From Bacteriovoracaceae bacterium (GTDB lineage Bacteria; Bdellovibrionota; Bacteriovoracia; Bacteriovoracales; Bacteriovoracaceae), in the NCBI GenBank assembly GCA_007116425.1, contig SKIL01000379.1, forward strand, positions 1-8,483: a DNA stretch of 8,483 nt, read 5' to 3'. Below the pieces are notes generated by a model, which was not told the origin of the DNA, searched no databases, and saw nothing but the letters and a program-made list of their open reading frames with translations. A program made the translations under genes and the position numbers. Of this stretch, positions 1 through 6,400 are shown piece after piece. The first letter of the stretch is position 1, and every line of letters begins with the position of its first letter.

Positions 1-118
1 ACTTATCCGCCATTGTCATTGTAATCGCCGCCGTCAACGTCGTCTTACCGTGGTCTACGTGACCAATTGTTCCCACGTTTACGTGTGGCTTACTTCTTTG
101 AAACGTTTCCTTTCCCAT
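1..118 (-). CDS. tuf: Elongation factor Tu, N-terminal fragment (runs off the window)
   Basis: EF-Tu is the GTPase that delivers aminoacyl-tRNA to the ribosomal A site. Only the first 39 codons are present. The translation begins MGKETFQRSKPHVNVGTIGH and continues with the complete P-loop G19-HVDHGK-T26 and the following TLTAAI helix, which are hallmark EF-Tu sequence. The start at 118 is supported by a strong AAGGAG Shine-Dalgarno at 127-132, eight bases upstream, and by the usual position of the P-loop about 18 residues from the N-terminus. It lies 32 bases after the fusA stop with no terminator or obvious promoter between, so it is probably co-transcribed with fusA, as in the classical str operon. 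The window does not show whether a second tuf copy exists in the genome. Confidence 0.97.
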   Translation of the reverse strand, partial: MGKETFQRSKPHVNVGTIGHVDHGKTTLTAAITMTMADK

Positions 119-150
119 GATTTATTCTCCTTAAAAAAGTAAAAACATAT

Positions 151-2232
151 TTATATAAAGATTCCTCTACTCTCTAACATTTTTTTTGCAAGATCCATTG
201 GCATTGGGTTGTAGCGATCAAATTTCATTGTAAAACTCGCTCTTCCCTGACTGCTGGATCTCAGGTCGGTACTATAGCCAAAAAGTTCTGAAAGGGGAAC
301 TTCTGCTAAAACCTGTTCTTTGCCCGACTTTGTATTAAAAGACAAGACTTTACCACGCTTGGTATTGATGTCAGCAATCACTTCTCCGGTATACTCTTGA
401 GGTGTGATGACTTCAACACTCATAATAGGCTCAAGCATTTGAATTTGGGCCTTTTTACAGGCTTCAGAAAAGGCCGCGGCTGCAGCAATAGAGTATGGTA
501 CTTCCGCCGATTCAAGCTCGTTATACTCAGCCTCAAGCAGTGTGGCCTTAATATTAATAAAGGCATAACCGGCCAGCCCTCCACCTGGTGCCGTATCGCG
601 AATACTTCTTTCAATAGAATCCAAAAAGTTTTGCGGGAGATCTCTTTTTGTGAGCTTTGTTTCAAACAGAACTCCATTTTGATAGTCAGCCGGCTCCACT
701 TTAATTTTACAGTGACCGAATTGAAACTTATCACCTTGCTCTTTTCTGAAAGTTGATTCGCCCTCTCCAGTGTTGACGATACTTTCACGATAAGCGACTT
801 GAGGCTTACCGACGCGTATGCCAACTTTGAACTCTCTCTGGAGTCGATCTGCAATAATCTCTAAATGGAGCTCACCCATTCCATAGATCAAAAGTTGCCC
901 TGTCTCAGGGTTATTGCGATAGCTAAAAGATGGATCTTCCTTTGTGAGATGATCTAATGATTCTAAAAGTTTTTTTTCATCGGCCGTAGTTTTTGGCTCA
1001 ATCGCAATAGAAATCACGGTTTCTGGAAAATCCATTAAGTCATAAATAATTGGTTTGTGTTCAGCACATAGAGTTTCTGAAGTCGTTGTATATTTAAGAC
1101 CTGCGATTGCGACGATATCGCCAGCGTAGGCTTCCTTGAGTTCCGTTCGCTTATTTGCGTGCATTTGCAAAATTTTATTCACTCGCTCTTTTTTGCCTTT
1201 GAGCGGGTTGAGAATATTTTGTCCAGACTTAAGAGTTCCAGAGTAAATTCGCACATATGTTAGTGTTCCAACAAAAGGGTCTGTGGCAATTTTAAAAGCA
1301 TACCCGCTAAACAGCTCGTCCTCATTAGGCTTTCGTACTTCTTCTTTCTCGCGGTCTTTTGCACTCACACCAACGACTTCACCTCGATCAAGAGGAGAAG
1401 GAAGAAAGTCTACAACACCATCTAGAAGCGGTTGAACCCCTTTATTTTTAAAAGCGGTTCCACAGTAAACTGGAATAAAACCATTTTCGATTACGGCCTT
1501 TCTAATTGCCAACTTTATCTCTTCAACTGAAAGCTCTTCACCCTCAAGATATTTATTCGCTAGATCATCATCAAAGTCTGCAATTCCCTCAATCAATTCT
1601 TCTCGATACATTTGAGCTTCGTCTTGTAAATCTTCAGGAATATCGACAGTATCAAAACTTGCTCCAAGGTCATCACCTTTCCAATAAATCGCCTTTTGAT
1701 TAATTAAATCAACAACACCCTCAAACTCTTCTTCTGCTCCAATTGGGATTTGAATTGCGTAAGCCTTTTTACCCAGCTTTTCTCTAATCTCTGAAACACA
1801 ATTAAAAAAGTCTGCTCCAATGCGATCCATCTTGTTCACAAATGCGACTCTTGGAACTTTATAGCGATCGGCCTGGGCCCAAACGGTTTCAGATTGAGGC
1901 TCGACACCAGAGACGGCACAAAATACACCTACAGCACCATCAAGAACTCTTAACGAGCGCTCAACTTCAATTGTAAAATCCACGTGCCCAGGAGTATCGA
2001 TAATATTAATTCGTGTATCTTTCCACTGACAGGTTGTCGCGGCAGATGTGATCGTAATCCCACGCTCTTGCTCTTGAACCATCCAATCCATCGTGGCGGC
2101 GCCGTCATGGACTTCTCCGATTTTATGACTCTTACCCGTATAGTATAGAACTCTCTCCGTGGTCGTTGTTTTACCAGCATCGATGTGGGCCATGATTCCA
2201 ATATTTCGAATTTTTTCTAAATTAACCGCCAT
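151..2232 (-). CDS. fusA: Elongation factor G, with an atypical domain IV
   Basis: EF-G is a cytoplasmic translational GTPase that drives tRNA-mRNA translocation and, with RRF, ribosome recycling. At 693 residues it has normal length (704 in E. coli). The GTPase domain is classical: P-loop AHIDAGKT (15-22), switch I RGITITSAAT (57-66), switch II DTPGHVDFT with the catalytic-type His83, and NKMD (133-136). Domain III has GMGELHLE and the domain IV entry has VGKPQVAYRES. From there it diverges: the usual SGGRGQYGH reads QGDKFQFGH (499-507), the usual GGVIPGEYIP region reads TKRDLPQNF (528-536), and the domain IV tip YHDVDSSE reads YNELESAE, so the conserved histidine (E. coli H583) is Asn571. 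Domain V is recognisable (AEVPLSELFGYSTDLRS). The ATG at 2232 fits the family N-terminus, but the Shine-Dalgarno is weak (GAGA, 2241-2244). It sits 157 bases after rpsG, behind a probable terminator, and 32 bases before tuf. Identity as EF-G is certain; the subfamily (classical EF-G I versus an EF-G2 or spdEFG2 type) is open. Confidence 0.97.
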   Translation of the reverse strand: MAVNLEKIRNIGIMAHIDAGKTTTTERVLYYTGKSHKIGEVHDGAATMDWMVQEQERGITITSAATTCQWKDTRINIIDTPGHVDFTIEVERSLRVLDGAVGVFCAVSGVEPQSETVWAQADRYKVPRVAFVNKMDRIGADFFNCVSEIREKLGKKAYAIQIPIGAEEEFEGVVDLINQKAIYWKGDDLGASFDTVDIPEDLQDEAQMYREELIEGIADFDDDLANKYLEGEELSVEEIKLAIRKAVIENGFIPVYCGTAFKNKGVQPLLDGVVDFLPSPLDRGEVVGVSAKDREKEEVRKPNEDELFSGYAFKIATDPFVGTLTYVRIYSGTLKSGQNILNPLKGKKERVNKILQMHANKRTELKEAYAGDIVAIAGLKYTTTSETLCAEHKPIIYDLMDFPETVISIAIEPKTTADEKKLLESLDHLTKEDPSFSYRNNPETGQLLIYGMGELHLEIIADRLQREFKVGIRVGKPQVAYRESIVNTGEGESTFRKEQGDKFQFGHCKIKVEPADYQNGVLFETKLTKRDLPQNFLDSIERSIRDTAPGGGLAGYAFINIKATLLEAEYNELESAEVPYSIAAAAAFSEACKKAQIQMLEPIMSVEVITPQEYTGEVIADINTKRGKVLSFNTKSGKEQVLAEVPLSELFGYSTDLRSSSQGRASFTMKFDRYNPMPMDLAKKMLESRGIFI

Positions 2233-2253
2233 TGTCTTTATCTCGTTCTCAAA

Positions 2254-2272
2254 GAAGATTCACTGAATCTTC
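2254..2272 (-). promoter_or_regulatory. Perfect palindrome in the fusA leader
   Basis: On the transcribed strand the sequence is GAAGATTCAGTGAATCTTC: two perfect 9-base arms around a single central base. It ends 21 bases before the fusA ATG and 9 bases before the weak GAGA Shine-Dalgarno. In RNA it would fold as an 8-bp stem with a 3-base loop. In DNA it has the symmetry of an operator for a dimeric repressor. A -10-like TATTAT lies upstream at 2304-2309 but no convincing -35 hexamer goes with it. The symmetry is seen directly; a role in controlling fusA-tuf transcription or EF-G translation is inference. Confidence 0.4.
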
Positions 2273-2314
2273 GCTCTGTTTTAGCTGTTTGTATTTGCGC
2301 TGAATAATAGCTAG

Positions 2315-2365
2315 AAAAATCGAAAATGGCCTCTTAAAGTTGATAAATACTTTAAGAGGCCATTT
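2315..2365 (-). terminator. Probable intrinsic terminator between rpsG and fusA
   Basis: Perfect 17-base arms ACTTTAAGAGGCCATTT (2349-2365) and its reverse complement (2324-2340) enclose an 8-base loop. In the direction of transcription the stem begins 25 bases after the rpsG stop. Its 3' arm ends in ATTT and is followed by TCGATTTTT (to 2315), giving an interrupted U-rich tail. On the plus strand the stem is also followed by T-rich sequence (a T7 run near 2378-2384), so it could work weakly in both directions. The stem is long and exact, well beyond chance. A terminator or partial attenuator is the likeliest role; an RNA processing hairpin is the alternative, because the U tract is broken. 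Confidence 0.75.
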
Positions 2366-2389
2366 CTTAGTTTGAAATTTTTTTGAAGC

Positions 2390-2860
2390 TTACCACTTTA
2401 AGTGAGCAAAGGCCTTGTTTGCCTCGGCCATTTTGTAAACATCTTCTCTTTTCTTAACCGCACCACCACGATTGTTAGCAGCATCGATTAACTCATCAGA
2501 CAATTTATCAACCATTGTCTTTCCGTTACGAGAACGAGAATAGTCACGCAACCATCTGATGGCCAATGACTGACGTCTTGAAGCTCTTACTTCAACTGGA
2601 ATTTGGTAAGTCGCTCCACCAATCCGACGAGATTTAACCTCGACAGCTGGCTTCACATTACTTAGAGCTTTCTTGAAAACTTTTAGAGGCTCTTCGCCAG
2701 TTTTCTTTTCTACGACACTTAAAGCGCCATAAAAAATCTTTTCAGCTACAGCTTTCTTGCCACCTTTCATCAAAGCATTGACGAATTTTGTGACAACGAT
2801 ATCTTGATATACGGGATCAGGTAGTACTTCTCTTGAGGGCGCTCTGTGTTTTCTACTCAT
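2390..2860 (-). CDS. rpsG: 30S ribosomal protein S7
   Basis: S7 is the primary 16S rRNA-binding protein that nucleates assembly of the 30S head and lines the E-site mRNA exit. At 156 residues it has the normal length. The N-terminus MSRKHRAPSREVLPDP corresponds to the family's basic arm and (I/V)LPDP motif. The middle has VVTKFVNALMKGGKK, the conserved central segment NVKPAVEVKSRRIGGATYQIPVEV (about 68-91), and RRQSLAIRWL. The C-terminus AEANKAFAHLKW matches the typical AFAHYRW ending. The start at 2860 has a strong AAGGAG at 2869-2874, eight bases upstream. It follows rpsL by 89 bases. In E. coli, S7 represses its operon by binding the rpsL-rpsG intercistronic RNA, and hairpins are present in the matching gap here. 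No residue looks abnormal. Confidence 0.98.
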   Translation of the reverse strand: MSRKHRAPSREVLPDPVYQDIVVTKFVNALMKGGKKAVAEKIFYGALSVVEKKTGEEPLKVFKKALSNVKPAVEVKSRRIGGATYQIPVEVRASRRQSLAIRWLRDYSRSRNGKTMVDKLSDELIDAANNRGGAVKKREDVYKMAEANKAFAHLKW

Positions 2861-2875
2861 TAGTGAATCTCCTTC

Positions 2876-2928
2876 AACACATTGTGTTTACTCTTCTCTA
2901 TTCAAATCAAACGAGGTCGGAATAGAAA
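2876..2928 (-). promoter_or_regulatory. Candidate S7 autoregulatory hairpins in the rpsL-rpsG gap
   Basis: Two foldable elements lie in the 89-base gap. The distal one pairs 2920-2928 with 2895-2903 (core TCTATTC/GAATAGA, extended by a U-G and a U-A pair) around a 16-base loop. The proximal one is AACACA-A-TGTGTT (2876-2888), ending two bases from the rpsG Shine-Dalgarno AAGGAG (2869-2874), so it could affect access to it. In E. coli the intercistronic RNA at this position is the S7 repressor target. Whether these particular hairpins bind S7 is inference from position only; the stems are short and could be coincidental. Confidence 0.3.
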
Positions 2929-2949
2929 AGTTATCTTATATTAAATTAA

Positions 2950-3324
2950 TTAGCTCTTAGGTCTTTTTGCACCGTACTTAGATCGTCTCTGACGTCTCTT
3001 ATCTACACCAGTAGCATCGAGCGCACCACGAACAGTATGATAACGAACACCAGGAAGATCTTTAACCCTTCCACCTCTTACTAGAACAATCGAGTGCTCT
3101 TGAAGGTTGTGTCCCTCTCCACCGATATAAGAAGTTACTTCGAATCCACTTGTTAAGCGAACACGACAAACTTTTCTCATGGCCGAGTTAGGTTTTTTAG
3201 GTGTTGTCGTATAAACACGAGTACATACACCACGTCTTTGTGGACAAGAAACAAGCGCTGGAGACTTAGTCTTAATGTACTTGTCTTGTCTACCCTTTCG
3301 AATAAGTTGATTAATTGTAGGCAT
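2950..3324 (-). CDS. rpsL: 30S ribosomal protein S12
   Basis: S12 sits at the 30S decoding centre, contributes to tRNA selection fidelity and is the classical streptomycin-resistance protein. At 124 residues it equals the E. coli length. Family motifs in order are MPTINQLIRKGR, CPQRRGVCTRVYTTTPKKPN (27-46), SAMRKVCRVRLTSG, the YIGGEGHNLQEHSIVLVRGG loop (66-85), RVKDLPGVRYHTVRGALD (86-103) and a basic C-terminal tail ending KYGAKRPKS. The usual streptomycin-resistance positions carry wild-type residues: Lys43, Lys88 and Pro91 (Met counted). Asp89 is the residue that RimO methylthiolates in many bacteria. The ATG at 3324 has AAGGAG at 3334-3339, nine bases upstream. It lies 99 bases after rpoC, with a possible promoter of its own. 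Confidence 0.98.
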   Translation of the reverse strand: MPTINQLIRKGRQDKYIKTKSPALVSCPQRRGVCTRVYTTTPKKPNSAMRKVCRVRLTSGFEVTSYIGGEGHNLQEHSIVLVRGGRVKDLPGVRYHTVRGALDATGVDKRRQRRSKYGAKRPKS

Positions 3325-3366
3325 TTTCCACTGCTCCTTAAATTGTACTACACGAACTTGCCGTCT

Positions 3367-3395
3367 ATCATATCCTAGCTAGCTTGTGGATTTAA
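3367..3395 (-). promoter_or_regulatory. Candidate sigma-70-type promoter for rpsL-rpsG
   Basis: On the transcribed strand a TATGAT hexamer (3367-3372, five of six matches to TATAAT) is preceded after exactly 17 bases by TTAAAT (3390-3395, a poor -35 with three of six matches). Transcription would begin near 3360 and give a leader of about 36 bases before the rpsL ATG, including its AAGGAG. A second weaker pairing, TTGTCC (3412-3417) with TTAAAT as -10 after 16 bases, overlaps it. The spacing and location suit a str operon promoter, but the -35 is weak and such matches are common in A+T-rich gaps. Confidence 0.35.
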
Positions 3396-3414
3396 CACAC
3401 TGAACTAGCTAGGA
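3373..3414. repeat. Perfect 10-bp inverted repeat in the rpoC-rpsL gap
   Basis: TCCTAGCTAG (3373-3382) and CTAGCTAGGA (3405-3414) are exact reverse complements separated by 22 bases. An outer six-base pair set, AACTTG (3355-3360) with CAAGTT (3415-3420), extends the fold if a 12-base bulge is allowed. Read on the minus strand, no U tract follows the stem, so it is not a typical terminator for rpoC transcripts. Read on the plus strand, it is followed by T7 (3419-3425), as in a terminator facing antisense transcription. One arm falls in the spacer of the candidate rpsL promoter and the other lies just upstream of its -35. An operator, an RNA processing site and a plus-strand terminator all remain possible. 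Confidence 0.5.
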
Positions 3415-3423
3415 CAAGTTTTT

Positions 3424-6400
3424 TTATAATGTCAAAGTTACTGAATCTTCGTTAAAATCGCCTTTTTCTGCATTTTCTTCCTCTGTTCCAACGGCATCGA
3501 AGTCTCGATAGCGTGAAATCCCAGAACCTGCAGGAATCAAGCGACCCATAATCACGTTTTCTTTAAGCCCTCTAAGCTCATCTTTCTTCCCTTCAAGCGC
3601 TGCTTGGGTAAGAACTTTCGTTGTCTCCTGGAATGAAGCCGCAGAAATAAATGAGTCTGTCGTTAACGAAGCCTTAGTAATACCTAGTAATAGTGGTTGA
3701 TACTGGGCCGGAGCTTCATCATGTTGAGTCAGCTCTTCGTTAACTCTAAGAACTTCAGACTTTGTGACTTGATCACCAACAACAAACATTGAATCACCTG
3801 GATCAGTAATTTCAACTTTCTTTAACATCTGGCTAACAATAACCTCGATGTGCTTGTCATCAATGTCCACACCTTGTAAGCGATATACCTCTTGAATTTC
3901 ATCAATGATATATCTTGCAAGGGCCTTAATTCCTTTAACTCTTAGTATGTCGTGTGGATTAGAAGGTCCATCCATAAGCGCATCACCAGCTCTTACATAG
4001 TCACCTTCGTTAACAATAACATAACGTCCCTTAGGTACTGTATATGTCATTGAATCACTTCCATCATCTGGTTTCACGATAATTCTTCTATTACCTCTAA
4101 GCTCTGGACCAAATTCAATATGCCCTGAAACATCAGCGATCTGAGACGCATTGGTCGGCTTACGAGCTTCAAAAAGTTCTGCAACTCTCGGAAGACCCCC
4201 GGTAATATCTTTAGTTTTTGTCGTTTCACGAGAGAGACGAGAAAGTGCCGAACCGGCCTTAACCTCATCACCTTCGTTAACAACAATATTGGCCCCAACC
4301 TGTAAGCGATAAATCGCCTTTCTCTTGGTACCTTCAACCATGAGCGTTTCACCAGCATCATTTACGATTTCAATACGTGGCTGCTGCGAAGGATCTTTTG
4401 ATTCCATAACAACCTTCTGAGTAAGACCTGTAACTGGGTCAAGTTGCTCAGTAATTGTTGAGCCGGCCACGATATCAACGTATTTAACCTTACCTTCAAC
4501 TTCTGAAAGAAGCGGAATGGCGAACGGATCCCACTCGAGAAGCTTATCACCAACGTTGACTTCATCGCCTTCGCTGAAGAAAAGTTTCGCTCCATAAGTT
4601 GCAGGGTAGCGCTCTTTTTCAACCCCAGTGGCATCCTTGATGACCACCTCACCCACTTTGTTCATAACGACACTTACGCCCTCTTCATTTGTGGCCGTAC
4701 GAACGTTTTCAAGAACAACTCTACCAGCAGTTCGAATCTCAGTTTTGTTAACCTGTGCACCTGCAGTTGCCGTACCACCGACGTGGAAGGTTCTCATCGT
4801 AAGCTGAGTTCCAGGCTCACCAATTGACTGGGCCGCAACAACACCGACCGCTTCACCAACGCTCACGAGACCACCGCGAGCGAGGTCACGTCCAAAACAG
4901 TGAGCACAGAAACCGTGTCTAACATTACAAGTGAGAACCGAGCGCACCTTAATTTGGTCAACTTCATTCTCAATAAGAACTTCAACCTCTTTTTCAGTAA
5001 TTAGTGTATTTCGTGGATAAATCTCTTCACCGTCTGGTCCAAGAACAGCAGATGCTGTCATACGTCCCATTGCTCTGTTGGCAACGTGCTCAACAATCTC
5101 TCCGGCCTCAACACGAGACTGTAGAATAATTCCATCAGTTGTCTCGCAATCTTGGATCCGAATAATTCCATCCTGTGCAACATCAACTAGACGTCGAGTT
5201 AGATAACCCGAGTTAGCTGTTTTAAGCGCCGTATCGGCAAGACCTTTACGAGCACCGTGAGTAGAAGCAAAGTACTGAAGAACCGATAGCCCCTCTCTAA
5301 AGTTAGAAGTAATCGGTGTTTCAATAATTTCACCCGATGGCTTGGCCATAAGACCACGCATACCGGCCAACTGTCTCATCTGGTTTGTCGAACCTCGAGC
5401 ACCAGAGTCGGCCATCATGAATAGAGAGTTAAATGAAGGAGCCTTAATTTCTTCTTCACCATCTTTCTCGCTCACAAAAGTGTCTGTTGAAATTTTCTCA
5501 ATCATAACTTTTGTAAGTTTCTCATTCGTTTGCGCCCAAACGTCGACGATCTTATTGTATCGCTCACCGTTTGTAATTGAACCTTCGTTGTATTCTTCCG
5601 TAATCTTGGCCACTTCATCGTGAGCTTCTTGAAGAATTCCAACCTTTTCAGTTGGAATCGTCATATCGTTCACATTAATTGAAATACCAGCTTTTGTTGC
5701 TTGGTAGTAACCAAGCTTCATGATCGAGTCAGCGAGAAGCACAGTATCTTTTTCTGTACCTACTCGGTAAGCCTTATCGATCAGTTTACCAAGCGCCTTC
5801 TTATCTAGAATTTTATTAACATCATCAAACTTCAAGCAGTCTGGACAAACGTCAAAAACGAATGTTCTTCCCACTGTAGTCTCGTACATTTTACCTTTAA
5901 TACGCACTTTAATTGGCGCTTGAAGGTGAAGACCGCCCGAGTGATAAGCAAACTGTGCCTCTTCTTTAGAAGAGAAAGTTGCTCCGTAACCCCGAGCATA
6001 TGGTCTCATTCTCGTCATATAGTAAAGTCCGAGAACGATATCCTGAGAAGGAACGATAATTGGTGTCCCATCTTTTGGAGAAAGAATATTGTTAGTCGAC
6101 ATCGCTAATACACGCGCTTCAACTTGGGCCTCAAGTGAAAGTGGAACGTGCACTGCCATTTGATCACCATCAAAGTCTGCGTTAAAGGCCGTACAAACGA
6201 GAGGATGAAGCTGAATCGCCTTACCTTCAATAAGTACAGGTTCAAATGCCTGAATACCAAGTCGGTGAAGTGTCGGAGCACGGTTAAGAAGTACTGGGTG
6301 CTCTTGCACAACTTCTTCGAGGATGTTCCAAACTTCATCTGTTTCCTGATCAACCATCTTTTTGGCCACTTTAATTGTTGTACAGTGACCTCTTTCAATG

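Noticed and set aside
397..854. Open frames on the plus strand (397-756) and in another minus frame (420-854) inside fusA
   Set aside because: They overlap strongly conserved EF-G coding sequence, have no family motifs and no good ribosome binding site.
2950..3324. Possible streptomycin-resistance change in S12
   Set aside because: Lys43, Lys88 and Pro91 are all wild type.
3373..3414. The 10-bp inverted repeat as an intrinsic terminator for rpoBC
   Set aside because: On the rpoC-transcribed strand the stem is followed by TATGATAGACGG, with no U tract; the T run is on the opposite side.
2262..3451. Shared 12-mer ACTGAATCTTCG at 2262-2273 (fusA leader) and 3440-3451 (end of rpoC)
   Set aside because: One or a few 12-base repeats are expected by chance in 8.5 kb, and one copy is in coding sequence.
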